The notes: a model not told the origin generated them from the letters alone. Counted from the stretch's first letter, positions 1 through 10,260 are shown. The stretch: 64,000 nt of DNA from Colwellia sp. 1_MG-2023 (GCF_030546755.1 NZ_JAUOPE010000005.1:251606-315605), one strand, 5' to 3'. Made by a program: numbers and translations.

Positions 1-614
1 TTGGCAATGCCGGTTAAGCTATCGGTTGTCGCTTGTAAGCGAAGTTGTTCCTCATTACTTTCAATTTGATTGATGAAAATGGTGAGTACGACAATTACTT
101 CTAACATAATAAACAATATAACTGATTGATAAATTAACTCATTTGTGAATGGTGATAAAGTAATTAGCGGCGAAATGTTCTTAGTATTTTCACAATATAT
201 AAGTAAAATGATCGATAAAATACTCAGGAATAGTTTTTCTTTTTTATCTTTTGTATCGAATAATAGATATGCGCCTGTTGGCACTAAAAAGTAATATAAA
301 TGAAATCCCGATTCATTAGTGACATATAGATTGGTGCAAACTAGCAAATGCAGCATTAAGGTGAGAAAAAACCATACTTTAGCCAATTTAGATAAATATT
401 TTGCATTAAGGTATAAAGGCATTAAATAGCATAGTGTAAATAAGCTATTAATTAATGCTACTATTGGGTGCTGTAAAACGAAGATATAATTTAGAGTATA
501 AAGCCCTGAAATTATTACAGTAATTAATGTAACAATATTGGTTGTTTTTATTTTATTGGCTTGTGAAAAAGGTAAATGTTCACTGCCTGAATTTACGAGA
601 TTGGATAAAAACAT
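1..614 (-). CDS. Membrane-bound diguanylate cyclase (GGDEF), 3' part cut by window edge
   Basis: Reading the minus strand from the ATG at 612-614 gives an open frame of about 204 codons that runs off the left edge of the window. The protein begins MFLSNLVNSGSEHL and contains about six hydrophobic segments up to residue 185. It then reads ATTDSLTGIAN, which is the usual opening of a GGDEF domain. The catalytic half lies outside the window, so activity cannot be judged. It is divergent from the diguanylate cyclase at 738, with about 120 bp between the two starts. By family, such proteins make c-di-GMP at the inner membrane. The assignment rests on the topology and the DSLTG motif. Confidence 0.75.
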   Translation of the reverse strand, partial: MFLSNLVNSGSEHLPFSQANKIKTTNIVTLITVIISGLYTLNYIFVLQHPIVALINSLFTLCYLMPLYLNAKYLSKLAKVWFFLTLMLHLLVCTNLYVTNESGFHLYYFLVPTGAYLLFDTKDKKEKLFLSILSIILLIYCENTKNISPLITLSPFTNELIYQSVILFIMLEVIVVLTIFINQIESNEEQLRLQATTDSLTGIA

Positions 615-737
615 GCTACGACTCTCAAATGGCTACCCTTTATATTATACGGGCTATTTAAGTGATTCATAGTAGATTTAATAAAGATATATTCTAGTGA
701 TCAGTGGCTAATTTGAATAATGCCTTGAGGTTATAAT

Positions 738-1928
738 TTGATTCAAAAATTAGAAGGGTTAAAAACTACATTATGGAGTGGTTTGGCGGTAAGTTTATTA
801 ATAGTAGCAACCCTTGCTACTCAAAATTACTGGCTAGTAAAAATCAACTTTATTGAGCAAGTTTTGATGGGAGTATTTGTTGTTGGGATGTTATTCTCTG
901 CGCAATTTTCTCGCAGCCGGTTTACCTTATTAATTGCTCTTTGTTTTGGTTACTACTTAGTTAGTAAGAATGTGTTTGCTGGATTTGATATTTTAAATCA
1001 AAATCCTCAATGGCTATATCTATCAACGTTATTTGTTTTAGCCTACCTAACGTTAATTAAAGATCGTGCACTTATTTCAATCCATGGCATTGTCCGAATT
1101 ATTGGTCTTTGCCTTTGTATCGTTTTAGCGAAACTTTGGTTGATTGCGATGAGTTGGTTACAAGGCTATAGCACTAAAAATAGCCTAACCTATCTGGATA
1201 TTGAATTAATTATTATAAATTTCCCTTTATTTGTTGTGGCGCTTTTGGTGCTATTTAAAAGCTTACGTCAGCCAAACTTATTAGTTTCTTCCTTGTTAAC
1301 TACGTTAATTGTCGGCAACCTTTATTTTAACGAACAGATTTCCTTACCTCTTAGTGTTATGTTTAGCTTACTGGTTTTACATTACATTGTAGTGGTGGTA
1401 ATTGATTCGTATTATTTAGCTTATCGTGATGAATTAACCCATTTACCTTCGAGAAGAGCATTGAATCAATATGCTTTGTCTTTAGGGCGTAAATATTGTG
1501 TCGCTATGCTAGATATCGATCATTTTAAAAAGTTTAATGACAATTATGGCCATGATATTGGTGATCAAGTTTTGAAACTCGTTGCGGCAAAACTTGCTGA
1601 AGTAAAGTCTGGTGGCCGAGTTTTTCGTTATGGTGGTGAAGAGTTTACCGCGATATTTCCCCGCAAAACTGCAGATGAAGCACTTGATGAACTTGAAAAG
1701 CTGCGTAAGTCAGTTGCTGATTATAATATTGTGATTCGTCATCCGATAAGAAAAACCAAAAAATCTCGTCAAGGCAAACAGTCAGAGTCTTTAAAAACGG
1801 TCAATGTTACTATTTCAATTGGCGTGGCGACAAGACAGACAAAAAATAGTTTTGAGCAAACGATAAAACAAGCAGATCAAGCGTTGTATAAAGCGAAAAA
1901 GAAAGGGCGAAATCAAGTTTGCCAATAG
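738..1928 (+). CDS. Membrane-bound diguanylate cyclase (GGDEF)
   Basis: The 396-residue protein has about seven transmembrane segments in residues 10-230 and a C-terminal GGDEF domain from about residue 232. The signature is an intact GGEEF at residues 299-303, and the metal-binding LDIDHFKKFND motif is present, so it should convert GTP to c-di-GMP. The position five residues before GGEEF reads KSGG rather than RxxD, so the product-inhibition I-site appears to be missing. A basic insert (residues about 334-350) interrupts the domain before the ISIGVA strand. The start is TTG, chosen because a GAGG ribosome site lies at 727-730, seven bases upstream. The signal sensed by the membrane part is unknown. 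Confidence 0.88.
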   Translation: MIQKLEGLKTTLWSGLAVSLLIVATLATQNYWLVKINFIEQVLMGVFVVGMLFSAQFSRSRFTLLIALCFGYYLVSKNVFAGFDILNQNPQWLYLSTLFVLAYLTLIKDRALISIHGIVRIIGLCLCIVLAKLWLIAMSWLQGYSTKNSLTYLDIELIIINFPLFVVALLVLFKSLRQPNLLVSSLLTTLIVGNLYFNEQISLPLSVMFSLLVLHYIVVVVIDSYYLAYRDELTHLPSRRALNQYALSLGRKYCVAMLDIDHFKKFNDNYGHDIGDQVLKLVAAKLAEVKSGGRVFRYGGEEFTAIFPRKTADEALDELEKLRKSVADYNIVIRHPIRKTKKSRQGKQSESLKTVNVTISIGVATRQTKNSFEQTIKQADQALYKAKKKGRNQVCQ

Positions 1929-2032
1929 GTAGAAAGTGAAAAGCTCAGGTCAGTATTTCTCTCTAATGAGTAGGCTGAAATGAGCTTGACTGTTTAAGCG
2001 CTTTTTAAACTAAATATTTTGAAAATAGTGGT

Positions 2033-3370
2033 TTAATTTAAAATAGCGACATTTACAAAAACTACCGATAACAATACCGGACAAACATATCGTAAATAAT
2101 TACCCCAAAGCGCTAACCCTTTTCGGTCTTTTTGTAATGATACATCACGTAACTTATTGCCTCGCTTCCATAACCAACCGACGACAATAAAATAAAACAA
2201 GCAGCTTAGTGGCTGCAAAATTGTTGTTAATACGCGAATAAATGCGCCAAATAACACATCAAAAAACGCAATAAGTAATCCACTGCTACATAATACTATG
2301 ATGGAAACTAACCAGGTTGCTTTTTTACGCGTAAAGCCTTTATCTTCAACCATATAAGCAACAGGTACTTCGGTTGAAGAAATAGTTGAAGTAAGAGCCG
2401 CGATAGAAAGAAGTAAGAAAAAACCGCTCGAAACAATTAAACCTATCGTGCCCATAGAATCAAACAAGGCAGGAAGAATATGAAAAATTAACTGACCTTC
2501 ACCAATGAGCTGATTGTCTTGAAAAACTTGTAAACCAGCATGATCTGCGACAAATAGCGCAGGAATAATTAACAGTCCCGCTAAAAAGGCAATAGTGGTA
2601 TCTAATGCGGTGATTGATAATACTAGTTTCCCCATATCTTTATCTTTTTGCATATACGAGCCATAGACCATCATGCCTCCGACACCAATAGATAAAGAAA
2701 AGAAAGCTTGGCCCATCGCTGAGATTATTAATTCAGGATCTGTAACACGAGCAAAATCAGGAATAAGATAAACTTCTAAGCCTTTTTCTGCACCAGGTTG
2801 TTGCAAAATATAGATAATTAAGCCAATTAACATAATGAGTAAAATTGGCATTAAACGCGCTGACCAACGCTCAATGCCGGCATTAACCCCTTGATGAATA
2901 ATTGCCGCGCCAAGGAAAATAAAAATTGGAGTGAAAAGAATGTTACGCTCTGTGCTTGAGGTCGCTAACCAAGCGGAGGTTTCTGTCATTCCTAATAACT
3001 CAGTTACCGCAGATAGAGTATGTGCTAACATCCAGCCTGCTACTATCGTATAAAAGCTTAGCATCATGATTGCGCCACATAAGCCAATAATACCGGCTTT
3101 TCTACCTAAGCCTTCAGAAAAGCTACTGCAAGCGTCACCTAGGGCTGATACAGGATTTTTTTGGGCTTGGTTGCCGAGATATATTTCAGCGTAAAGCGCA
3201 GGTAAGGCGAGTAAAACGGTAACGAGTAAATATACAAATAAAAAGGCACCGCCTCCATTATTGGCTGCTTGGGTTGGAAAGCCCCAAATATTTCCTAATC
3301 CAATAGCGGATCCAGCGGCCGCTAAAATGAAACCGATACGGGAATGAAAAGAGTCTCTAACCATGGTCAT
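2033..3370 (-). CDS. Sodium-dependent transporter, NSS (SLC6/LeuT) family
   Basis: The 445-residue polytopic protein opens with GFILAAAGSAIGLGNIWGFP. This is the unwound first helix of the neurotransmitter:sodium symporter family, where the Na+ and substrate sites lie. About 11 membrane segments follow, which is the usual number in bacterial NSS proteins of this length. It probably imports an amino acid or related compound with Na+, as expected for a marine bacterium. The substrate cannot be told from sequence. An in-frame ATG two codons downstream (MVRDSF) is an alternative start. The gene stands alone, convergent with the diguanylate cyclase upstream in coordinates. Confidence 0.9.
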   Translation of the reverse strand: MTMVRDSFHSRIGFILAAAGSAIGLGNIWGFPTQAANNGGGAFLFVYLLVTVLLALPALYAEIYLGNQAQKNPVSALGDACSSFSEGLGRKAGIIGLCGAIMMLSFYTIVAGWMLAHTLSAVTELLGMTETSAWLATSSTERNILFTPIFIFLGAAIIHQGVNAGIERWSARLMPILLIMLIGLIIYILQQPGAEKGLEVYLIPDFARVTDPELIISAMGQAFFSLSIGVGGMMVYGSYMQKDKDMGKLVLSITALDTTIAFLAGLLIIPALFVADHAGLQVFQDNQLIGEGQLIFHILPALFDSMGTIGLIVSSGFFLLLSIAALTSTISSTEVPVAYMVEDKGFTRKKATWLVSIIVLCSSGLLIAFFDVLFGAFIRVLTTILQPLSCLFYFIVVGWLWKRGNKLRDVSLQKDRKGLALWGNYLRYVCPVLLSVVFVNVAILN

Positions 3371-3591
3371 ATATTAACTACATTATATTATTATTTGCGT
3401 TGAGCTTACCGAGTTCAATCTCGTTAGTGAAGTTATTTTATAATTTCAGTAATTTTTCTTTCATATCAAAAGTAAAAACTGTAAAAAAATACAGACAATG
3501 CAGTTTTTCTCTTGAAGTTAAACGGCTCAGTACCCACATAACTAAACAGTGCTTAATTAAGCTCAATAATGAGTAAATAGACAAACAGAAT

Positions 3592-4236
3592 ATGTTGCAA
3601 TATCAAATAATTCCGGTAACTAAATTTCAACAGAACTGCACACTTTTTTGGTGTGATATCACGAAAGAAGCGGCAGTTGTCGATCCGGGTGGTAATGTTG
3701 AACTCATTATAAATGCCGTTGAGCAGCATGGATTAACGTTAACTAAAGTGTTATTAACTCATGCTCATATTGATCATGCCGGCGCAAGTCGCGCAATTTC
3801 AAAGGCGTTTAATATTGTTATTGAAGGCCCTAGTAAAGAAGATCAGTTTTGGATTGATTTGATCCCAGAGCAAAAAAAGCAGTTTGGTTTTACTGAAGCA
3901 GAGCCTTTTTTACCTAATCGCTGGCTAAATGAAGGAGATACTGTAAGCTTTGGCGAAATTGAGTTGCAGGTATATTTTTGTCCAGGTCATACGCCAGGAC
4001 ATGTCGTGTTTTTTCATCCTGAAACAAAATTGGCACAGGTGGGCGATGTTTTATTTAAAGGCTCCATTGGTCGGACTGATTTTCCAAAAGGCGATCATGC
4101 AACTTTAATTCATTCGATAAGAAATACGTTATTCCCTCTGGGAGATGATGTGCAATTTATACCGGGTCATGGCCCTATGAGTACCTTTGGTGCCGAACGT
4201 AAAAATAACCCATTCGTGGGTGATTCAGTTAGTTAA
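3592..4236 (+). CDS. MBL-fold metallo-hydrolase, YcbL/glyoxalase II-like
   Basis: The 214-residue protein has the metallo-beta-lactamase fold signature THAHIDHAGA (HxHxDH). Further metal ligands are the His in CPGHTPGH, the Asp in VGDVLFKGSIGRTD and the His in IPGHGP. The short length and GSIGRTDFP motif match the YcbL branch of hydroxyacylglutathione hydrolase-like enzymes, which lack the long glyoxalase II C-terminal substrate domain. It is expected to be a cytoplasmic thioester hydrolase acting on S-lactoylglutathione or a similar compound. It ends 14 bp before the ion channel gene, so the two are probably cotranscribed. Confidence 0.87.
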   Translation: MLQYQIIPVTKFQQNCTLFWCDITKEAAVVDPGGNVELIINAVEQHGLTLTKVLLTHAHIDHAGASRAISKAFNIVIEGPSKEDQFWIDLIPEQKKQFGFTEAEPFLPNRWLNEGDTVSFGEIELQVYFCPGHTPGHVVFFHPETKLAQVGDVLFKGSIGRTDFPKGDHATLIHSIRNTLFPLGDDVQFIPGHGPMSTFGAERKNNPFVGDSVS

Positions 4237-4250
4237 TTAGGATAAATACA

Positions 4251-5093
4251 ATGGCCTCAATGGTTTATCGCTTTCAACGTCGTTTAAAAAAAATTGATTC
4301 AAGTCCAATCTTTCAATGGACTGTGATTGGCGTCATTATCATTTCGGCGTTACTGATTGGCGCCAAAACACATGATTTGCCAGCCCCCGCTGTGCATTTA
4401 TTATCGGTACTAGATTCTGCTATTACTGTCTTTTTCTTAATAGAAATTATTATTCGCTTTATGGCGACCCCAAAGAAAAATGAATTTTTCAAAAATGGTT
4501 GGAATATTTTTGATACCGTTATTGTCATCGGTAGCTTAATTCCTGCGGGGGGCTCAGGTGTTTTATTGGCGAGGCTTTTACGAGTCTTTCGAGTATTACG
4601 TTTAGTTTCAATGGTGCCAGAATTACGTTTATTGATAAACGCCTTAATTAAAGCCATTCCACGCATGGGCTATATTGCCTTACTTATGTTTGTTATTTTT
4701 TATATTTACGCCGCAATTGGCAGTATATTATTTGAAGATATTAATAAAGTGCTTTGGGGAGATGTTTCTATCTCTATGTTAACTTTGTTTCGCGTGGCTA
4801 CATTCGAAGATTGGACAGACGTGATGTACGAAACCATGGCAGTGCATCCGATGAGTTGGATCTTTTATCTGTCCTTTATTTTTTTAACGGCCTTTATCTT
4901 TTTAAATATGATGGTAGGTACCATTTTAGAAGTGATGGGGCAGGAACACGAAAGTTATCGTGCTGAATTACATGGTGAAACGGAAGAAGGCGGTGAGCCT
5001 GCAAGTCGAGCGCAAATTGATAACCTTGCACGAGAGCTAACTGAAATTAAAGCGTTACTTCAACAGACAAGCGAGCAAAATAAAAAAGAATAA
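4251..5093 (+). CDS. Voltage-gated cation channel, NaChBac/NavAb-like
   Basis: The 280-residue protein has the layout of a one-domain bacterial voltage-gated channel. S1-S3 lie at about residues 22-98. S4 carries four arginines at every third position (R108, R111, R114, R117). S5 lies at about 138-160, the pore loop at about 175-192 and S6 at about 200-228. The C-terminal tail from about 255 is predicted coiled coil, as in tetramerising bacterial Nav channels. The selectivity filter reads TFEDWTD (residues 184-190, bases 4800-4820). This is more acidic than the TLESWSM filter of NavAb, so ion choice is uncertain. A RBS-like AGGA precedes the ATG. Confidence 0.9.
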   Translation: MASMVYRFQRRLKKIDSSPIFQWTVIGVIIISALLIGAKTHDLPAPAVHLLSVLDSAITVFFLIEIIIRFMATPKKNEFFKNGWNIFDTVIVIGSLIPAGGSGVLLARLLRVFRVLRLVSMVPELRLLINALIKAIPRMGYIALLMFVIFYIYAAIGSILFEDINKVLWGDVSISMLTLFRVATFEDWTDVMYETMAVHPMSWIFYLSFIFLTAFIFLNMMVGTILEVMGQEHESYRAELHGETEEGGEPASRAQIDNLARELTEIKALLQQTSEQNKKE

Positions 5094-5180
5094 TTTTAAC
5101 AGGCTGAAATTTTGTATAAATTACTATAAGCGCGTACTATAAAAATCACATTCATTATTTGAGATTGATTACGCGCTTTT

Positions 5181-8039
5181 ATGTTAGCTTATTTCCAAAA
5201 AACTCTGCTCGTTTTCAGCCTAATCATAACAACAGTTTGCAGTGCTCATGCTGAGCCAAATCTCGAACAATCACCTCAAGCTTCCATTACTCAAAAAATT
5301 TCCTCTATCGAAGAAAATCCAGATAAACCTCAAGTGTTATTTCAACTTAAAGAATTATTGGATGGCTATAAGTTAAAAAACAATGAAAGATTGCAAGTCC
5401 TTAAGGCGATTGAAAGTCAATATCGCAATACCAACGACTTTATTAAAGCCATTGAAACGGTTAACCGCATTATTCTTTTATCTGAACAAAACAGTAAATC
5501 GGTAGAGCTGGCACATGCCTATAAAAGGCTAGGTATATATCGTTATTTAAAAGGTGAATATGAGCAATCTATTGAGCATTATACTGACGCATTAGCTATC
5601 TTTAATGCCCTAGATAGGCCCATTTTAATTGCTAATATGCATAACAATATAGGCTTAGCACAAGCGGCTTTAGGGCAAAATATTCAAGCGATCAATAGTT
5701 ATCAATTAGCAAAAAGTATATATCAGGAAATTGGCAGCGAAATAGATAATATTGATATTCGTTTCAATATCGCTGGCCTATATTTAAAATTAGAACGTTA
5801 TGACACTGCGATTGAAGCATATTTAGATGTTATTGAAAAACGCAAAGAGATTAGCGATTTTGAAGGTTTAGCTCAAGCTTATAGTGATCTAGGGATTGCT
5901 TATAAACAGTCAAATAAGCCAGAAGTCGCATTAGAATATATGCAAAAATCATTGGCGTATTATTTACATGAAAATGACTTATTTAATCTTGCTTCTATTT
6001 ACCACAATATATCTGAAGTATATTTTGAATTAAATCAGCATGATAGAGTGTTATCGTTTGCAAAAAAGTCTATTGATATTGCTCAACAAAATGAATATAA
6101 AACAGCATTATCTGGAGCTTTACATACTTATGCGAAAGGCCTGTATTATTTAGGCAATGCAAAAGGTTCATTAAATTATTTACTACAATCCCAAAAAATA
6201 GCAGAAGAACTTACTTATGCTAAACAGCTATTAAATAATTATTCATTATTTTCATTAGTTTACGCTAGCCTTAATCAACCTAAGCAAGCATTGAAATTTC
6301 ACCAGTTATATATTTTGGCACGTAATAAGCGAGAAAATGATAATTTTAATTTGTTATTAGCAAGTTATGAATCAGAGCAATTAAAACAACAAGTGTTACA
6401 GCTAAAACAAAATGAAAAATTACAACAGTTAGAATTGTCTAAAACAGGGCAAAAACGTAATTTTATTATCATCGCTTTTGTTTTATTGGTTTTGATTGCC
6501 TTCTTTGTTTATCGGAGAAATGCGGAACGAAGATCAAAGCTTGAGTTAATCAGTAAAGTCAAACAACGCACTAAAGAGCTCGAATTATTAGCCGATAAAT
6601 TACAAGCTGCGAATAAAGTAAAAAGCTTATTTTTAGCTAATATGAGCCATGAAATTAGAACGCCTTTGACAGCGATTATTGCTCAAGCAGAAGCCTTAAT
6701 TTATGAAGATATTAATGAATCAACTTTACATACAGATATTAATATTATTTATAGCAACAGTTTACATTTATTGGAATTGATCAATAACATTTTAGATTTA
6801 AGTAAAGTTGAGGCTAATAAACTCGATTTAGATATTCAATCGCAAGATTTACATATCATACTTCAAGATGTTGCCAGCATGTTTAGTGAACAAGCAAAAA
6901 TTAAAGGGTTAACTTTTTCTGTATATCACGCTTTACCGGTTCCTTTTGTTATTCCTATCGATGGTATCCGTATTAAACAAATTCTCATTAATTTATGTGC
7001 TAATGCGGTGAAGTTTACCAAGCAAGGACACGTTAAAGTCATTGTGAAATTAGCATCTAATCAAATTATATTCTCTGTTGAAGATACCGGCATAGGTTTG
7101 AGTTCTTCGCAAATTAACAGTCTGTTTGAGAGTTTTACACAAGGTGATAGCAGTATAAGTCGTCGTTTTGGTGGTACCGGACTCGGACTTTGTTTATCAC
7201 AACAATTAGCTCAGTTGATGCAGGGGAATATAGACATCTCTAGTGTTTTAAACCAAGGAAGTACCTTTGCTTTTAGCTTGCCATGCCCTCCAGGAATTGA
7301 GGAAAAAGCGGATAATCAACTTCATCTCATCGAATCAACGATTGAGGCAAATACGAGAAAAGAAACCGTTGAAAAAATTTCGGGGACTATCTTATTAGCT
7401 GAAGATCATCAAGATAATCGTCAATTAATCAGTCGTTTATTACGATCTTTAGGTTTAGAAGTTTATACAGCGAAAAATGGTAAAGAAGCGGTAGAGAAGT
7501 TTCTTCAGTATCAGCCACAAGTGATTTTATTAGACATTCAAATGCCTGAAATGGATGGTATCGAAGCCCATACTATTATGAGGCAAAAAGGGGCGACACA
7601 ACCTATTATCGCCTTAACGGCTAATGCAATGGCTCATGAAGTGGAAGAATATTTAGCACAAGGCTTTGACAATCATCTTAAAAAACCTATCGAGAGAAAG
7701 ATATTTATACAAACCATTTGTCACTATTATCAACACAAAGTGTGCGCTGATAAAGTTGAAGAAGCTTTAAATCAAGTGGATATGTCTGATTTGATTGAAC
7801 AGTTTAAGTCTAACCTAGTCTTAGAACAACAAGACATTATTTTACACATTAAAAATGATGATTATGACCAATTATCTCAACTTGTTCATCGTATTGCAGG
7901 TGCCGCACAAATGTTTGGATTTTCTGCGCTTTCTCAATATGCTATCGCGTTAGAAACCTCGTTAAAAAATAAAGAATTTTCACGAGTGAATGATCAATCT
8001 CAAACACTCTTAAATGAGATTGATCAAGTCTTATGGTAA
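5181..8039 (+). CDS. TPR-containing hybrid sensor histidine kinase with REC and HPt domains
   Basis: The 952-residue protein starts with a Sec signal (MLAYFQKTLL..., cleavage near SAHA-EP). A periplasmic array of about seven TPR repeats follows (residues about 70-390), then a coiled coil and one membrane helix at about 426-445. The cytoplasmic part has a HisKA domain with phospho-acceptor H490 (NMSHEIRTP), an HATPase with N box and the G boxes DTGIGL and GGTGLGL, a REC domain with D785 (LLDIQMPEMDG), and a C-terminal HPt domain with H903 (HRIAGAAQMF). A complete internal phosphorelay is therefore present. No separate output regulator gene is adjacent. The ligand or protein partner bound by the TPRs is unknown. 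Confidence 0.93.
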   Translation: MLAYFQKTLLVFSLIITTVCSAHAEPNLEQSPQASITQKISSIEENPDKPQVLFQLKELLDGYKLKNNERLQVLKAIESQYRNTNDFIKAIETVNRIILLSEQNSKSVELAHAYKRLGIYRYLKGEYEQSIEHYTDALAIFNALDRPILIANMHNNIGLAQAALGQNIQAINSYQLAKSIYQEIGSEIDNIDIRFNIAGLYLKLERYDTAIEAYLDVIEKRKEISDFEGLAQAYSDLGIAYKQSNKPEVALEYMQKSLAYYLHENDLFNLASIYHNISEVYFELNQHDRVLSFAKKSIDIAQQNEYKTALSGALHTYAKGLYYLGNAKGSLNYLLQSQKIAEELTYAKQLLNNYSLFSLVYASLNQPKQALKFHQLYILARNKRENDNFNLLLASYESEQLKQQVLQLKQNEKLQQLELSKTGQKRNFIIIAFVLLVLIAFFVYRRNAERRSKLELISKVKQRTKELELLADKLQAANKVKSLFLANMSHEIRTPLTAIIAQAEALIYEDINESTLHTDINIIYSNSLHLLELINNILDLSKVEANKLDLDIQSQDLHIILQDVASMFSEQAKIKGLTFSVYHALPVPFVIPIDGIRIKQILINLCANAVKFTKQGHVKVIVKLASNQIIFSVEDTGIGLSSSQINSLFESFTQGDSSISRRFGGTGLGLCLSQQLAQLMQGNIDISSVLNQGSTFAFSLPCPPGIEEKADNQLHLIESTIEANTRKETVEKISGTILLAEDHQDNRQLISRLLRSLGLEVYTAKNGKEAVEKFLQYQPQVILLDIQMPEMDGIEAHTIMRQKGATQPIIALTANAMAHEVEEYLAQGFDNHLKKPIERKIFIQTICHYYQHKVCADKVEEALNQVDMSDLIEQFKSNLVLEQQDIILHIKNDDYDQLSQLVHRIAGAAQMFGFSALSQYAIALETSLKNKEFSRVNDQSQTLLNEIDQVLW

Positions 8040-8332
8040 TTTAAATATATTGAAGTTTTGAATATAAAATGTGAGCAAATAATCTCAATAACTTGATTTC
8101 ATCACTCATTCATTTATCGCTGTTAATCAATATCGATTGAAAAGAGTTGTAGCTTTTAGAAAGTATTGAATAGGAAGGAGTTTTCGGGATCAATAACGAA
8201 AACTCAATGATTAATAATAGATCACATTCAAAGATAAATAGTCTATATTATAAGGGCTTTTGATCTTTCGAGATTTTTTTTCAGCATTTTGTTGGGTATT
8301 TATACAAGGCATATCCTTTGTAATAGGGTTGT

Positions 8333-8535
8333 TGCACATAAAAAGGCGATAAAGACTTTATGCTCCTGCAAAGTCACCTTACCCCACATCCTTGTGGGGC
8401 AACGCCGTAAAAATGACCAACAAACGCTGTGCGAAGGATTCGGCTAACATCGTTTACGCTTTGTAGAGTAGTATTTGCTTAGAATGACTAGGCTACACAC
8501 TACTCGCCGCGATTAAAACGATTTTATCTGAACAA
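8333..8535. other. Hairpin-rich intergenic block, possible repeat element or structured RNA
   Basis: The gap between the hybrid kinase and the chemoreceptor (8040-8598) has no convincing gene. Its first part (to about 8330) is plain AT-rich sequence. The second part is visibly richer in G+C and holds three inverted repeats: GACTTT 8354-8359 with AAAGTC 8370-8375, CCCCACA 8382-8388 with TGTGGGG 8393-8399 (loop TCCT), and GAGTAGT near 8465-8471 with ACTACTC near 8498-8504. The abrupt change in composition and the clustered stems suggest a dispersed intergenic repeat (MITE or REP-like), a decayed mobile-element end, or a structured leader. Which of these cannot be decided from one copy. Confidence 0.4.
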
Positions 8536-8598
8536 AATTTAACCGTGAAAGATCAACAGCCCCTAATTATATTAAGAAAATTAAACATTGAGGATATT

Positions 8599-10218
8599 AT
8601 GTCTTTTAATATATTGCGCAAACTTCAGTTAATGGCCATTGCGATTATTGTTTTATTTACTTTTGTCATTCTCATTATACAATCCCATAGCGATACTATT
8701 GCAGATGACTTTGAGACTTTTTATCAGCAAAACTTTAAGGTTTCATTACAATTTGAACGGATAAAAGAAGTCCAAGTTGACACTATGCTTAATGTCAGAG
8801 GTCTACAGATAAGTTATTTACTCGCATTAACTAATCAAACCCAGGGTTATTTAGATAAAATTAAAGCGAACGAAGTAATAACGCCTAAATTGTTAAATGA
8901 GATGATGAATAATTTTTCAGGTCAATCTGAAAAATTAAAAAAATTAAAAACCTTAAGTTTAGATTTCCAAAACAAAGCTTCGTTGTTTGTTTCTGCAATG
9001 AACAATGCCCCTGATAACAAAGCGCCATTTCCAGTTTTTAAAGCCTTTACCACTTCTTACGATGAACTTATTGCTTACTCTAGCGAATTTAAAAAGCAAG
9101 TTGATTTATCTGCTGATATTACCCACGACTCTGTAAATGACAACATAGTACAAAGTAGTTATGTCTTTTATATTGGTATTATTCTCGCCATTGTTATTTC
9201 TCTGATATTAAGCTTTCTTATTGCTAATAAAATTAGCAAAGGGATCCAAAATGTACGAAATACAGCAGGCGAATTAGCAAAAGGCTCATTATTGCAAAAA
9301 GCTCAAGTATTTAGTCATGACGAAGTATTAGAGCTTGCAGATGCTTTAAATAATACCATTGATAGCTTGAAAGAAACCATTATCAATATTGGTGAATCAG
9401 GGGAGTTAGTTAATAAAAATAGCATCAATATTATCGATATTAACAAAGATATGTTAACTAGCTCTAATTCTATTACCGATAATACGAATCAAGTTGCAAC
9501 GGCAATAGAAGAAATGTCACTCACGAGTGATAACATAGCCAAGAGTACCACTGAAACCGCCTCTTTTGCGGCAGAAATTAAAAACTTAACTGTGCAAGGG
9601 TTAGCGTCATCTAATGAATCAGTAAATGAAATAAACATGCTCATTGAATCATTAATAGAATCAGCAAATGTTGTACAACAGTTAAAATCAGAAACGACCA
9701 ACATAGAACAAATCCTTGAAGTTATTCGTAGTATTTCAGATCAAACCAATTTACTCGCTTTAAATGCAGCCATTGAAGCAGCAAGAGCAGGAGAGCAAGG
9801 ACGAGGTTTTGCTGTAGTTGCTGATGAAGTGAGAGGGTTAGCTCAGCGCTCTCAAAACTCGGTGAATGAAATCGAAAGCTTATTGGGTAACTTAACTCAA
9901 GCAGGTGATGAAGCAGTTAAACAAATGAATGAGAGTTCTGATACAGCAAAATCATTACAACAAAAAGTTGAAGAAAGTAATGCGTTAGTGAGTGATATCC
10001 AATTAAAGGTAGACTTGGTTAATGATCAATCGCATCAAATAGCTACAGCGGCAGAAGAGCAAAGTGTGGTTGTTTTAGATGTCAGTAAAAATATGCATGA
10101 GATAAAAATATTAGTTGATGATAACTTTAATTTAGTCAATCAATCGAATGAATGCAGTTACGAAATGAATGAGGCAAGTCAGCAAGTGCAAGATAGAGTG
10201 AACTACTTTAAATATTAA
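8599..10218 (+). CDS. Methyl-accepting chemotaxis protein
   Basis: The protein has 539 residues from the chosen start. It has a first membrane helix (about residues 10-30), a roughly 150-residue periplasmic helical sensor domain, a second membrane helix (about 185-208), a HAMP domain, and a long cytoplasmic signalling coiled coil. The hairpin tip is conserved ([20 protein letters not shown], then [12 protein letters not shown]), which is the CheA/CheW contact region. No C-terminal CheR-binding pentapeptide is present. An upstream in-frame GTG at 8545 would add 18 residues, but the ATG at 8599 has a TGAGG ribosome site five bases away and begins directly at the membrane anchor. No other chemotaxis genes are adjacent, so it is an orphan receptor. 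Confidence 0.92.
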   Translation: MSFNILRKLQLMAIAIIVLFTFVILIIQSHSDTIADDFETFYQQNFKVSLQFERIKEVQVDTMLNVRGLQISYLLALTNQTQGYLDKIKANEVITPKLLNEMMNNFSGQSEKLKKLKTLSLDFQNKASLFVSAMNNAPDNKAPFPVFKAFTTSYDELIAYSSEFKKQVDLSADITHDSVNDNIVQSSYVFYIGIILAIVISLILSFLIANKISKGIQNVRNTAGELAKGSLLQKAQVFSHDEVLELADALNNTIDSLKETIINIGESGELVNKNSINIIDINKDMLTSSNSITDNTNQVATAIEEMSLTSDNIAKSTTETASFAAEIKNLTVQGLASSNESVNEINMLIESLIESANVVQQLKSETTNIEQILEVIRSISDQTNLLALNAAIEAARAGEQGRGFAVVADEVRGLAQRSQNSVNEIESLLGNLTQAGDEAVKQMNESSDTAKSLQQKVEESNALVSDIQLKVDLVNDQSHQIATAAEEQSVVVLDVSKNMHEIKILVDDNFNLVNQSNECSYEMNEASQQVQDRVNYFKY

Positions 10219-10260
10219 GTAAATTGTTTACTAATTAACTTTATTGCTTTCAAAATTAAC

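Noticed and set aside
8545..8598. Upstream extension of the chemoreceptor from a GTG
   Set aside because: The extra 18 residues lie beside the hairpin block, precede the membrane anchor and lack a ribosome site, while the ATG at 8599 has one.
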